Notes: generated from the sequence alone by a model not told the origin. 64,000 bases of DNA from Candidatus Poribacteria bacterium (GCA_022822005.1 JAJECO010000097.1:1-64000), one strand, 5' to 3'; numbered from the stretch's first letter, positions 34,151 to 43,125 are shown. Numbers and translations are program-made.

Positions 34151-34690
34151 GTGGTAAGGGATATTGGAGAATATTACTCTCAGATTGCGCAGTTTGTTGA
34201 TGAGCTCTGTCGTGTTTATTATACACACAGCCAGCCCGATGACCGTAGGGATATCAGCAGCGAGGTCGCCCTGATCGCCCATCAAAACCGCGAACAGGTC
34301 GCGGACGAATCCGAAATGGCGTTTTTGGCGTGGCTCCATGAGATTGCGCGGAATGTGGTTCGGAACTGGTCGCGTCGTGAAGGGACTGCGGCGAGACGGG
34401 TACTTGGCAGTCTGGACGACGAAAATTTTGGCGTTGAGAGGATACCATCAGATTTGCGTGCGCCAGAGGCGGATCTTCTCTTTCAAGAGAGAATGGCGGT
34501 TGTTCGGGACGCAATCTCTGAACTTCCCTTGATTCATCAACAGGTGGTTTGGTTATTCTACATCGAAGAACTCTCGGTGAAGAAAATTGCGGTGAGGCTT
34601 GGCATTAGAAAAGGAACGGTTAAAAGCCGTCTATACCATGCAAGAGAGCAGCTCGCGACGCGTTTAGCATCCTATTTTGCCGAGAGTTAA
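34151..34690 (+). CDS. ECF-family RNA polymerase sigma factor
   Basis: The 179-residue product has the two-domain ECF layout. Region 2 is short and diverged (FLAWLHEIARNVVRNWSRR near 57-75). Region 4 is clear: LPLIHQQVVWLFYIEELSVKKIAVRLGIRKGTVKSRLYHAREQL near 124-168, including the helix-turn-helix. It begins with GTG, with GGGAGGA five bases upstream. Its promoter at 34096 matches the ECF consensus. A zinc-finger anti-sigma-like protein is encoded three genes downstream rather than adjacent. Probable regulon includes the lipoprotein, receptor and caspase-like genes that follow. Confidence 0.92.
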   Translation: MVRDIGEYYSQIAQFVDELCRVYYTHSQPDDRRDISSEVALIAHQNREQVADESEMAFLAWLHEIARNVVRNWSRREGTAARRVLGSLDDENFGVERIPSDLRAPEADLLFQERMAVVRDAISELPLIHQQVVWLFYIEELSVKKIAVRLGIRKGTVKSRLYHAREQLATRLASYFAES

Positions 34691-34710
34691 TAGTCAGAGG
34701 AAAGGAAACT

Positions 34711-35061
34711 ATGAAGCATCAAGCACTACTCCTTGTCATATCTTGTATGGCACTCTCGATCGTTCTTGGTGGGTGCCATGTAGAGGTAAATGTAAAAGAA
34801 GAAGAGGAAGAGGGTTTTTTGACAGTCAAGAACCGTTCAAATGTAACAATCACGAGTATTTTTATCGCTGCTGCCGAAGATAATTCTTGGGGAGCAGATC
34901 AACTCAAATCCGATGTGCTACTACCCGGTACTATAGTAACTTTTACTATTGAACCCGGCACCTATGATGTCAGGGTTGTATCTGAACATCATCGAGATTT
35001 CATATATGAAGCTGACATCTCGAGCGGGTGGACGACAACCGTGGCAGTCAGATTCAGATAA
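34711..35061 (+). CDS. Small predicted lipoprotein
   Basis: The 116-residue product has a hydrophobic signal with lipobox VLGGC, lipidated at Cys22, followed by an acidic run EEEEEG and then one compact beta-rich domain (LTVKNRSNVTITSIFI, GTIVTFTIEPGTYDVRVVSE, GWTTTVAVRFR). The domain resembles a small immunoglobulin-like or PEGA-like sandwich, but no family is firmly recognised. GAGGAAAGGA precedes the ATG. It lies 20 bases after the sigma gene, so it is almost certainly in the same operon. It may be a sensory or assembly factor in the envelope. Confidence 0.8.
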   Translation: MKHQALLLVISCMALSIVLGGCHVEVNVKEEEEEGFLTVKNRSNVTITSIFIAAAEDNSWGADQLKSDVLLPGTIVTFTIEPGTYDVRVVSEHHRDFIYEADISSGWTTTVAVRFR

Positions 35062-35121
35062 AGAAGCTGCAAGAACGACCTGCTTGCAAAGAAACCACGT
35101 TGAGAAAGGAATAAAACAGTA

Positions 35122-37623
35122 GTGAAACACCCCTTATTGATATGGAATGCGAGTTTGTATCTGTTCTTCATTCCTTTGTTGTTAATTCTCTTACTCCCAC
35201 TTGCAGCGCTATCTCAAACTGGGACGATTGAAGGCACCGTTTATGATGGGAACACCAACGCACCGATAGTCGGCGCAGAGGTCCATCTCCTCGGAACCGA
35301 TGAACGCCAAACAACGGACACGGAAGGGAAGTTCTGGTTTATAGAAATTGCTCCAGACACCTACACCGTGTCAATAACTCACAAAATGTACGACACCCCT
35401 ACAGAAACCGATATAGAGGTAACCGCAGGTCATACCACCCAAGTAACGCTTTTCCTTGGCGAGGTACTCATGCTAGAAGAGGTGATTGTTGAAGGGGAAC
35501 GGCTCCCACCGACAGTTAGCCGAAAGGACATCCGTGGTAGTGAACTGATGCGTATCCCCGGTGTGGGTAATGATGCGCTTAAGGGATTGACGACGCTTCC
35601 GGGCATCGGTGTTCCCAATGATTACTTCGGCATACTCTATATCCGTGGCAGTGAGCCGGGTTCTAACCTCTACTATTTCGACCGGACACCGCTCGGATAT
35701 CCGTTTCACTGGGGCGGTCTCCTCTCAACCGTCAGTTCGGAGGTCATTGATAAAATTGATGTCTATGCTGGCGGCTACGGTGCGGAATTTGGGTTGGATT
35801 CGCAGGCAGTGCTGGACATCCACTCACGTGATAGCATAGAAGAGCAGATAAGCGGTAAATTTAACCTAAATCTTCTCTACTCTGAGGGAATGCTCGAACG
35901 CAGGCTTGGCGATGAGGGATACGCCTCCATCGCCGGACGACGGAGCTACATCGATCTCATTGTTGGACGGTTCATTGATGAACAGCAGTTTCCCTACTTT
36001 TCGGATTATCAACTCAAATTTGCTTATCCCCTCGGTGAAAAGCATCACCTGACGCTCAACAGTTTTGCTGCAACCGACCATTTCCACATTGAGGAAGCGA
36101 CATCTGTAGAGGTTACGGAAGTTAGGATGGACGAAGGTGAAGTGGAAGAGGGAACACAGGCATTTGAAGGGGCGCGCACCTCTTTCTTTTTCAAAAATGG
36201 GTTTAACGCGCAAGGCATCCATCTTCGTTCAAATTTCACTGAAAATCTCACCTCCCAACTCTCGCTCACCCGTTCGTTCAATTTCCTCACGATCAACTTT
36301 GAGTCACCCATCACTGAGTCGTATGAATTTGATTCTGATGGAGAACTTGTGTCTGAAGTGGATTATGGTCACTACGACATAAACATAAAGGTTCCGGTCT
36401 ATACGCTTAGGGAGGACGTATCTTATAGGTTAGACCTCCGTCCTGATGATACTGGTAGCGAAAATGCGTCTGCTGCATTAGAAACAGGGTTCCTGTTCTC
36501 CTTCAGTCCGGCCAATAGTTTCGAGGACAGCAGGATCCCACAATATATAGGGAGCGAGGAACCTACAGAAATGGTTACCCCGGTCGTTGAAGATGGAGAG
36601 GTGGTGGGAGAAATCGTTGTGTATGAAGAGCAATGGGAGTTAGCCGATATTGAAGAAAGTCACTACGAATTCGGGCACGATTTCTTCCGTGCTGAAGGCT
36701 ACCTACAGGGTCGATATGACCCGCTGCCCTTTCTATCTGGTGCACTGGGCCTCCGGTTGGATTATCTGGATGTGACAGGGCAGCTTTCCATTCAACCGAG
36801 AGGCAGTTTAAGTTTTGCACTGCCGAGCGGTTCCAACCTCCGGTTTGCGTATGGACACTATGAACAGAGTCCGCAGCCGCATCAGATCCTATCGGAGAAC
36901 GGGAATTCTGCGTTGGAATCGAGCCTTGCACGGCACTATATCATGGAACTTGAAGGCGAACTTTCAGCTCGAACAGAATTCAAGTTTGCTACCTATTACA
37001 AGGACATGCAAAAATTGGTCACAGCGGATGAGACAGCGAATTATCTTAATCAGGGGGTTGCGTATGTTAGCGGTGCCGAGGCGTTCCTGCGGCACCGGGT
37101 GCCAGATAAATTCTTCGGTTGGATCTCGTATGCTTATACACACGCTGAGCGGCGCGAGAATCCTGAGAGTTCCTATCAACCTTATTTCTTTGATAACACG
37201 AACATTGTTAGCGTTGTTGCTAACTATAACTTCACGCCCAAGTTTGAGATTGGTGCAAAATGGCAGTATTTGAACGGAACCTCCGAAGTGCCAATCAGCT
37301 CGGTCATTCTCATCCAAGACCCAATGACACGCGGATTGAACCCGCTTTTGGCGGATGTTGATGAAGCCGTCACTGCTGAACTGACCCCGTACCACAAGTT
37401 AGATCTCCGGGTGAGTTACAAATTCGACTTTATGGGCTTACGGATAGGTGCGTTTCTCGATATTCTGAACGTTTACAACCGAAAAAATACCGTGAAATTC
37501 GTCTTTACCCCGGATGAGCCGCTTGAGGTCCAAGGTGAAGAGGTGGAAATCGAAGAGCCTGAGATCTTTGAAGCGCAGCAATTCCCGCGCATTCCCTATT
37601 TTGGTCTGACGGTTGAATTCTGA
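35122..37623 (+). CDS. TonB-dependent receptor with N-terminal carboxypeptidase-like domain
   Basis: Outer-membrane receptor of 833 residues. A signal peptide ends near residue 31. Residues 34-112 form a CarboxypepD-regulatory-like domain (GTIEGTVYDGNTNAPIVGAEV), EEVIVEGER at 119-127 resembles a TonB box, and the plug domain follows to about 235 (LYIRGSEPGSNLYYFDRTPL, VYAGGYGAEFG). A long beta-barrel ends in YFGLTVEF with the expected terminal Phe. It starts with GTG, with AAAGGA upstream. Its ligand is unknown; the lipoprotein before it is not SusD-like. In Bacteroidetes such receptors can signal to ECF factors through N-terminal domains, so a sensory role here is plausible. Confidence 0.9.
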   Translation: MKHPLLIWNASLYLFFIPLLLILLLPLAALSQTGTIEGTVYDGNTNAPIVGAEVHLLGTDERQTTDTEGKFWFIEIAPDTYTVSITHKMYDTPTETDIEVTAGHTTQVTLFLGEVLMLEEVIVEGERLPPTVSRKDIRGSELMRIPGVGNDALKGLTTLPGIGVPNDYFGILYIRGSEPGSNLYYFDRTPLGYPFHWGGLLSTVSSEVIDKIDVYAGGYGAEFGLDSQAVLDIHSRDSIEEQISGKFNLNLLYSEGMLERRLGDEGYASIAGRRSYIDLIVGRFIDEQQFPYFSDYQLKFAYPLGEKHHLTLNSFAATDHFHIEEATSVEVTEVRMDEGEVEEGTQAFEGARTSFFFKNGFNAQGIHLRSNFTENLTSQLSLTRSFNFLTINFESPITESYEFDSDGELVSEVDYGHYDINIKVPVYTLREDVSYRLDLRPDDTGSENASAALETGFLFSFSPANSFEDSRIPQYIGSEEPTEMVTPVVEDGEVVGEIVVYEEQWELADIEESHYEFGHDFFRAEGYLQGRYDPLPFLSGALGLRLDYLDVTGQLSIQPRGSLSFALPSGSNLRFAYGHYEQSPQPHQILSENGNSALESSLARHYIMELEGELSARTEFKFATYYKDMQKLVTADETANYLNQGVAYVSGAEAFLRHRVPDKFFGWISYAYTHAERRENPESSYQPYFFDNTNIVSVVANYNFTPKFEIGAKWQYLNGTSEVPISSVILIQDPMTRGLNPLLADVDEAVTAELTPYHKLDLRVSYKFDFMGLRIGAFLDILNVYNRKNTVKFVFTPDEPLEVQGEEVEIEEPEIFEAQQFPRIPYFGLTVEF

Positions 37624-37693
37624 AGGTTCGTGGTTGAAAAACACTCCCACATAATAATCTTTGGTGCGAGTTAGTGAGGAGATTGAGTTCAAA

Positions 37694-37815
37694 CGTTCAT
37701 TCGTTCAGAAGTTCATTGGGGAGTGATGAGCGAGAAAACGAGCGAATGAAAGGTAAAATGCAAAACGTAAGGAGGTTACTGTTTTTTTCACGTTTCACGC
37801 ATCACGTTTCACGCA
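37694..37815. repeat. Octamer and heptamer tandem repeat cluster
   Basis: CGTTCATT, CGTTCAGA and AGTTCATT (37694-37717) are octamers. TCACGTT, TCACGCA, TCACGTT and TCACGCA (37788-37815) are four exact heptamers, the reverse complement of those at 17994. They fill most of the 210-base gap between the receptor and the anti-sigma-like gene. Confidence 0.85.
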
Positions 37816-37833
37816 TAAGGAGGTTGAACAAAG

Positions 37834-38505
37834 ATGAAATGTAATCAAGTACAGGAAAGGTTACTCGACTCTATTGATAAGGAGTTGTCTCCACAGATCC
37901 GAGCGCATCTGCTTGGCTGTGAAGAATGCGAGCAGAAATATAGAATCTTGCAGGAGACACAGAAATCTCTAAAAGATTTTGGAGCTGCTGTTCGGGATGG
38001 TTCTATCTCGACGGAGGCACCTCCATTTCTGCCAGTTCGACGGCGTTCCTTCTGGATCGAACTACGCGATAGCCTGAAAACACCTGTGCCGGTGTGGGTG
38101 CCTTCCCTTATTGGTGCGGTGGGGGTGTTGTTGTTCGTTGCGGCGATTTTTACACCGTTCAGCTCAACGGTGGAATGGGGTGCACAAAAAGGGAGTGGAA
38201 GCACAGGACGCATCGCCCCGCCGCTCTCAGCGGAGGGGATGCTGGAGTTTCTCATTGTGCCCGAACCGACGGATGCGGGCCAACTCACTGCCTCAATCGA
38301 AGCGGTTGAGACGTTTTTGACGATGCATCCCAACGATCTCGCTATGCACGTCAAACTGGTTGAGTTGTACCAATCTCGGCTCGAGTTGGGGGAACTTCCC
38401 GCTACCGAGCGCGAGGCTATGACAGAGAAATTATCGATTGAACGCCAACGTTTTTCAGACCTGTTAGAAGATTTTACGAAAGGAGCGCAGGGTGGTTCAA
38501 AATAA
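37834..38505 (+). CDS. Zinc-finger (zf-HC2) membrane anti-sigma-like protein
   Basis: The 223-residue product begins with a zf-HC2/ZAS-type motif: Cys3, His25, Cys29 and Cys32 in AHLLGCEEC, the module by which anti-sigma factors bind ECF sigma factors. A membrane segment spans about 86-108 (VPSLIGAVGVLLFVAAIF), leaving about 110 residues outside the cytoplasm. AAGGAGG is ideal before the ATG. The 3' end overlaps the caspase-like gene by 14 bases, implying translational coupling. It is the likely inhibitor of the sigma factor at 34151, although unusually far from it. Confidence 0.85.
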   Translation: MKCNQVQERLLDSIDKELSPQIRAHLLGCEECEQKYRILQETQKSLKDFGAAVRDGSISTEAPPFLPVRRRSFWIELRDSLKTPVPVWVPSLIGAVGVLLFVAAIFTPFSSTVEWGAQKGSGSTGRIAPPLSAEGMLEFLIVPEPTDAGQLTASIEAVETFLTMHPNDLAMHVKLVELYQSRLELGELPATEREAMTEKLSIERQRFSDLLEDFTKGAQGGSK

Positions 38506-41500
38506 ATTAGGGGCAACGATTCTGTGGGTGTTTTCAATCTGCAGCTTTTTTGTGATGTTTTCACAGCCCATCCACGCTGAGCAACACGCCATCTTGGTGG
38601 GTGTCTGGGACTATGAAAATCCAAATTTGCAGCTTGACGCTCCACCAAACGACCTGGAACTGATGGAGGCACTCCTCTCAGCGCACGGTGTTACACAAGC
38701 ACGGATGCACATCCTCGCCAATCCAAATAAGGCGCAGATTCAGCGGAAATTTCGAGAACTCAGCCAACGCCTGACCCCTTCTGATAGTCTGCTTTTCTAC
38801 TTTAGTGGACATGGAACGCAGATTATTGACAAACTCGGGACTTTCCCGGGGGATGAAGCGAAAGGGCGATATCCGGATAGGAACGACGAAGCGCTGTTGC
38901 CTGTGGATGCGGACTTAGCATCGCCGAAGACATACCTCTTGGATGATGAACTTAACACTTTGTTGCAAGAGCTTCCAACGCGGCGTGTCTCCTGCATTAT
39001 TGACACATGCTATTCCGGTGACATACTTCGAGAGATCCGCTTAGGACGCCCTAAAGGTTCACCGGTGACGGACACCTCAATGGGAGTTATTCAACCGACC
39101 CAGACCGTGAGCCATACGGAGGACATCTTAGATGAATCCGCGGACTTTGCACTGCTACTGGCAGCGGCTGCTTACAATCAGGTTGTTCACGAACTGCGCA
39201 TCCCGATTGGCGAGACCTACCTGCCTATCAGCGCGATGACCTATTCCCTCTATCGAGGGGTGTTTGCGCGCTCGCAGCCTCCTGCCGATCAGGCGGGCGC
39301 GAGGCAATGGGGTGACAGACTGACGTACCGCCAAATTATTCAGCACATCCAGAACGACCATAAACAGTGGAATCTAGCGTGGCAGCCTGTCCTTGAGGGA
39401 CCAGGAAATCGCTTCAATGAAGTGTTTCTCCCTAGTAACTTGATGGTGCAGTGGGAAAAAACATTAACTCTCACAACGACAAAGGGGCAGTCGATAGAGG
39501 TGAGTCGGCGGACGTTGGCGCTTGCCGGTGGTGGCAACTTCCAGCTCGGCGCTGCGAGCGGGGTCAACACTCGACATTGGGCGGTTGTTATCGGGGTGGA
39601 TGCCTATCCGTCGCCCTTCCAATCGCTCAAGTATGCCGCCGATGATGCCAAAGCGGTCGCACAGGTGTTCCAAGACGCGGGTGTCAACGTGACGTTGATG
39701 ACGCCTGATAGCCTGATTCAGCCGACGAAGGCGAATGTGGTTGCGCAGCTTCAACGACACGCTCAACTTGAAGCGGTAGATCTGCTGACTGTTTATCTCT
39801 CCGGCCACGGTGAGGATGTCGATGGAACAGGTTACTTCCTGCCGATGGATGTCACCGATCCACTCGCGGACAGTGGGCTGAGTCTTGAGAATCTATTTGC
39901 GATTCTCAACCGTGCAAACGCCAAGCACCGCTTTGTCATTGTTGATGCGTGTCGTGTGGCACCGAAGGAGTATTTCGTTGCATCATTGTCCCGTTATAGT
40001 GAAGAGAGCAATATTATCTTCACTGCGTGCGATAGTAACCAGTGGGCACCTGAAGTGCCACGGCTGAAACATGGGTTGTTCACCTACTTCCTGCTCAAAG
40101 GGCTGCGCGGCGACCACCAAGATCGGGGCGCAGCGGGTCCCGATGGAACTGTCACGGTGTTGGGGCTATTGGATTATGTGACGCGTGGGATTGAGGAGTG
40201 GCATTCCCATCTGCCCGAGGCGCAACACTATCCGCAGCAGATTACGCCCCGTGTTTTTTATAACGGAAAATATATCTCACTGCTGAACAACCAAGGGATT
40301 GATCCGACGGTGATCAACAATGAAGGGCTGCTTCCCCAAATTACCAATACGTTCCGACATCAACTCACCCGCAATTTGGAACTATTACTCCCTTCAGAAA
40401 GGAATGGTGGTGTTACACCGTCAACCCCGAAAGGGGGCGATTTACATCTGCCTGTGACCATTTCGCTGATTCCGTGGATAAGCACTGTCGGATTTCAGGA
40501 GTTTAACCGCAATGTCACAACGAACCTGTCCCTCAACATCATTGCGGGCTATCACACGAAGCTCGATGGCATCGAATTGGGTGGGGTTTTGAACATGAAG
40601 GGGGTTGAAGTGCGAGGTGCACAGTTTGCTGGGGTCGGCAATATCGTCGGTGGCGATGTAGATGGCTTTCAAATTTCAGGTGGACTCAACGCTGTTGGCA
40701 GAAATGTGGAGGGTTTCCAAATTTCGGGAGGTCTCAATGCTATTGGTGGAAGTGTCCAGGGCTTTCAAGCCGCTGGCGGGGGTAATTTTGCAGCCCGTAA
40801 CCTTCAGGGGTTGCAGATTACCTCTGGGCTAAATTTCGTTGGAAGAAACGTGTTAAGTCAAGGTCTACAAATCGCAGCCGGGCTCAACATTGCCGGGAAT
40901 TTAGAGGGAACACAAATCAGCGCAGCCGCCAATATCGCGCTTGGTCGGGACCAAGAGGCAAATATGCCGTACGCCGGCACACAGATTGGGGTGGTCAATA
41001 TCGCGCTTGGTAATATTGGGACACAGGTTGGACTTCTCAACATCGCTGGGCATGTGAGTACGACACAGGTTGGGCTTCTCAACGTCTCCGGGCGGATGTC
41101 GGGCGTCCCGATTGGACTAATCAGTTTTGTTAAGGATAACCCGTTACATCTGCAACTGTGGGGTAGCGATACGGAGGTTGCGAACCTTGGGATTCGACTC
41201 GGTAGCCGACACGTTTACAGCCTGTTGATGGTCGGCAGCTACCCACACGGCGATTTGGGCAGATGGTCGTCTGGATTTGGTATCGGTGGGCATATTCCGC
41301 TCGGCAAGCGACTTTTTCTGAACGTTGACTTTATTACGCGGACGGTGGGCTATACCGATGGGTCAAGCCGGAACACTTGGGAGTATGGTGAACATACTGC
41401 TCTGAACAAACTGCGCCTTGGGTTTGGCTGGGAGCAGCACAAGTGGTTTAGTGTCTTTGGTGGCCTTTCGCTCAACTTCCTCGTATCGGATAGATGGGAC

Positions 41501-41596
41501 ACTTCGGATTTTGGATACGGATTTGAGCACGTATACCGAACAGATGATACGACGCTTCGGATTTGGCCTGGATTCTTTGCGGGGGTTCAGTTTTGA
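38492..41596 (+). CDS. Secreted protein with two caspase-fold domains and outer-membrane-like C-terminus
   Basis: The 1034-residue product has a signal peptide ending near residue 29 (IHAEQ). Caspase-like domain 1 spans about 30-300 with the His107 (FSGHG) and Cys173 (DTCYSGD) dyad. Domain 2 spans about 360-600 with His439 (LSGHG) and Cys487 (VDACRV). Residues 655-880 hold degenerate repeats of the form G-x-Q-x-(G/S)-x-x-N-x-x-G, as in surface-repeat proteins. The last 150 residues are beta-strand rich and end in GFFAGVQF with a C-terminal Phe, typical of an outer-membrane barrel. Both catalytic dyads are intact. GTG start, AAAGGAG upstream, overlapping the anti-sigma-like gene. Metacaspase or orthocaspase activity is inferred, not shown. 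Confidence 0.88.
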   Translation: MVQNKLGATILWVFSICSFFVMFSQPIHAEQHAILVGVWDYENPNLQLDAPPNDLELMEALLSAHGVTQARMHILANPNKAQIQRKFRELSQRLTPSDSLLFYFSGHGTQIIDKLGTFPGDEAKGRYPDRNDEALLPVDADLASPKTYLLDDELNTLLQELPTRRVSCIIDTCYSGDILREIRLGRPKGSPVTDTSMGVIQPTQTVSHTEDILDESADFALLLAAAAYNQVVHELRIPIGETYLPISAMTYSLYRGVFARSQPPADQAGARQWGDRLTYRQIIQHIQNDHKQWNLAWQPVLEGPGNRFNEVFLPSNLMVQWEKTLTLTTTKGQSIEVSRRTLALAGGGNFQLGAASGVNTRHWAVVIGVDAYPSPFQSLKYAADDAKAVAQVFQDAGVNVTLMTPDSLIQPTKANVVAQLQRHAQLEAVDLLTVYLSGHGEDVDGTGYFLPMDVTDPLADSGLSLENLFAILNRANAKHRFVIVDACRVAPKEYFVASLSRYSEESNIIFTACDSNQWAPEVPRLKHGLFTYFLLKGLRGDHQDRGAAGPDGTVTVLGLLDYVTRGIEEWHSHLPEAQHYPQQITPRVFYNGKYISLLNNQGIDPTVINNEGLLPQITNTFRHQLTRNLELLLPSERNGGVTPSTPKGGDLHLPVTISLIPWISTVGFQEFNRNVTTNLSLNIIAGYHTKLDGIELGGVLNMKGVEVRGAQFAGVGNIVGGDVDGFQISGGLNAVGRNVEGFQISGGLNAIGGSVQGFQAAGGGNFAARNLQGLQITSGLNFVGRNVLSQGLQIAAGLNIAGNLEGTQISAAANIALGRDQEANMPYAGTQIGVVNIALGNIGTQVGLLNIAGHVSTTQVGLLNVSGRMSGVPIGLISFVKDNPLHLQLWGSDTEVANLGIRLGSRHVYSLLMVGSYPHGDLGRWSSGFGIGGHIPLGKRLFLNVDFITRTVGYTDGSSRNTWEYGEHTALNKLRLGFGWEQHKWFSVFGGLSLNFLVSDRWDTSDFGYGFEHVYRTDDTTLRIWPGFFAGVQF

Positions 41597-41618
41597 GTTT
41601 AACATATACGCAAGCATC

Positions 41619-41639
41619 GGGGCAAGATGTCCCTCCTAC
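41619..41639. repeat. Copy of the 21-bp palindromic core repeat
   Basis: GGGGCAAGATGTCCC and following CTCCTAC match 19 of 21 bases of 46781-46801. It lies 23 bases past the caspase-like gene and 68 past the opposing nucleoside-transferase-like stop, where it could help terminate both convergent transcripts. Confidence 0.65.
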
Positions 41640-41706
41640 AGAAAAACTAAATGACCCTATATTAACCCAACGACTTACTGTTGTTCCCCTGCTTTTCGTG
41701 TTACTA

Positions 41707-42171
41707 TCACTCCTTTGCCCAACCCACTAGTGCTTTATCGGGGGAGGCAATGTCGTTGATGGATGTATAATAGTAGCGTTCCCAGTCGAGACGAGGTAGA
41801 CCGGTGAAAATCATCAGGTTGAGTGGGTATTCATCAGTATCGGCGGCACGTCGGAAGTCGTCCCGAAACAGAAAGGTGGGCTTACCGAGCGCTATCGCTA
41901 TCCCTAGCTCGATCATGACCCCTTCATCTGGGGGCACGCCGTTCACGACCGCAAAGATTGCGTCCGCATCGAATACATCCTGTTTGTCCTTTTGTCCGAG
42001 TCTGTACGCCCAGCCGGGTGAAAATCTGTCTTGGTTGTTTCGTTCAAATGGTTCCCATACCTCTAAGCCAACGGCTTCCAATGCCTTAACGAGAGCGGGT
42101 AATACAGTTTCTCGCTGTTGCTCTGAGAAGCCGTAGGGGTTTGCAAGATATATTGTCTTTTTTTCGTTCAT
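41707..42171 (-). CDS. Nucleoside 2-deoxyribosyltransferase-like protein
   Basis: The 154-residue product matches the short nucleoside 2-deoxyribosyltransferase/DUF4406-type fold: YLANPYGFS near the N-terminus, DVFDADAIFAVVNG (residues 66-79) and PDEGVMIELGIAIALGKP with the catalytic Glu at 88. The family transfers deoxyribose between bases or acts as a nucleotide hydrolase. No strong ribosome site is visible before the ATG. It stands as a solitary gene facing the caspase-like gene. Physiological role is probably nucleoside salvage or sanitation. Confidence 0.85.
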   Translation of the reverse strand: MNEKKTIYLANPYGFSEQQRETVLPALVKALEAVGLEVWEPFERNNQDRFSPGWAYRLGQKDKQDVFDADAIFAVVNGVPPDEGVMIELGIAIALGKPTFLFRDDFRRAADTDEYPLNLMIFTGLPRLDWERYYYTSINDIASPDKALVGWAKE

Positions 42172-42233
42172 GGTTGGGTCCGAAGATACTGCTTCCCATC
42201 GGCAGTTTGCTCAGTTAACTTACCTATCCCTCC

Positions 42234-42605
42234 CTACTCCCATTTAGTCTGGACAGAGGTGCTGGTGTGCTTATTGTACTGGTCGATATAGTCCTCCCGT
42301 GGTGGGGTGAAGATATCGAGGACGCGGGCGGGTCCCTTTGCGACAACGCCTGAATGCACCACATTTGGTGGAACAATAAATGCTTCCCCGGACTTTAGGA
42401 TTTTTTCCTCTGAACCGATTCTGAACTGCAATTCCCCGGACAACACCAAGCCGGCTTGTTCGTGTGGATGGCTGTGCTCTGGAACCTCGCTGCCTTCTGC
42501 CATCTCCAAAAAGGAGAGCATTAGACCTTCCCCTGCAACAATACCACTGAGTGCGCCCGGAAATAGTTCCATTTTTGGTAGTTCCTCGGCGGCGATAAAC
42601 GGCAT
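42234..42605 (-). CDS. Cupin-domain protein
   Basis: Single-domain cupin of 123 residues. Metal ligands fit the pattern: motif 1 PEHSHPHE (His44, His46, Glu49) and motif 2 PPNVVHSG with His84. AAGGAGGAG lies just before the ATG at 42605; the 6-residue-longer version is rejected. Such small cupins are dioxygenases, isomerases or binding proteins, and nothing in the sequence separates these. The gene is 64 bases downstream of an NTF2-fold gene on the same strand and may share its transcript. Confidence 0.88.
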   Translation of the reverse strand: MPFIAAEELPKMELFPGALSGIVAGEGLMLSFLEMAEGSEVPEHSHPHEQAGLVLSGELQFRIGSEEKILKSGEAFIVPPNVVHSGVVAKGPARVLDIFTPPREDYIDQYNKHTSTSVQTKWE

Positions 42606-42669
42606 ATTTCTCCTCCTTAACATACAAAGTAGTCTTACCGAAAACTTCTGTCCTCTGACATGTTTCTCG

Positions 42670-43125
42670 CTAGTTCAGTGATGGCGCGGCTGCGGTGCCA
42701 GAAAGCGCCACCTCTCTCGGCAGGGGAGAGGCGTGGTGATGTACCATCTTCCAATCCTCGCCCTCATGTTTGAAAACGTTCGTCGCTTGTGCGAAGGATA
42801 TTCCCATCCTGCCACCGGCAAAGGTGTGGATGGATTCCACGCAGGTGACCCAAGCAAATTGGCTATCGGTATGGATTACAACCTCGCTGGGTTGGATATG
42901 CATCCGATGTGTATTTTGAAAGATATTTACCCAACTCGCGCGAATATCGTCCCATCCGATGATCGTCTCCCAATTTGGGTGAATACATTGCACCCAATCC
43001 GCTTGCAGCCATACGGCGGCCATCATGTCGATGTTCAGGTTTTGCATCGCTTGGTAAAAGTTGAGGTTTGCACCCTCGACCCCGATGCGATCGGGATTCA
43101 AAGCAACCTGTTCTTGTGCTGTCAT
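42670..43125 (-). CDS. SnoaL/NTF2-like fold protein
   Basis: The 151-residue product has the NTF2-like cone pattern seen in SnoaL_3/DUF4440 proteins: LNFYQAMQNLNIDMMAAVW, VQCIHPNWETIIGWDDIRASW, an FAWVTCVES strand and ATNVFKHEGEDWKMVHHHASP at the end. Members bind or isomerise small hydrophobic molecules, but many have no known activity. GGAG lies seven bases before the ATG at 43125; the longer frame from 43251 overlaps the preceding gene and is rejected. Confidence 0.85.
   Translation of the reverse strand: MTAQEQVALNPDRIGVEGANLNFYQAMQNLNIDMMAAVWLQADWVQCIHPNWETIIGWDDIRASWVNIFQNTHRMHIQPSEVVIHTDSQFAWVTCVESIHTFAGGRMGISFAQATNVFKHEGEDWKMVHHHASPLPREVALSGTAAAPSLN

Noticed and set aside
33821-34339. 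Minus-strand frame of 172 codons
   Set aside because: It runs antisense through the start of the ECF sigma gene, resembles no family and has no convincing ribosome site.
17994-37815. CRISPR array
   Set aside because: The tandem units are 7-8 bases without spacers, and no cas genes are present.
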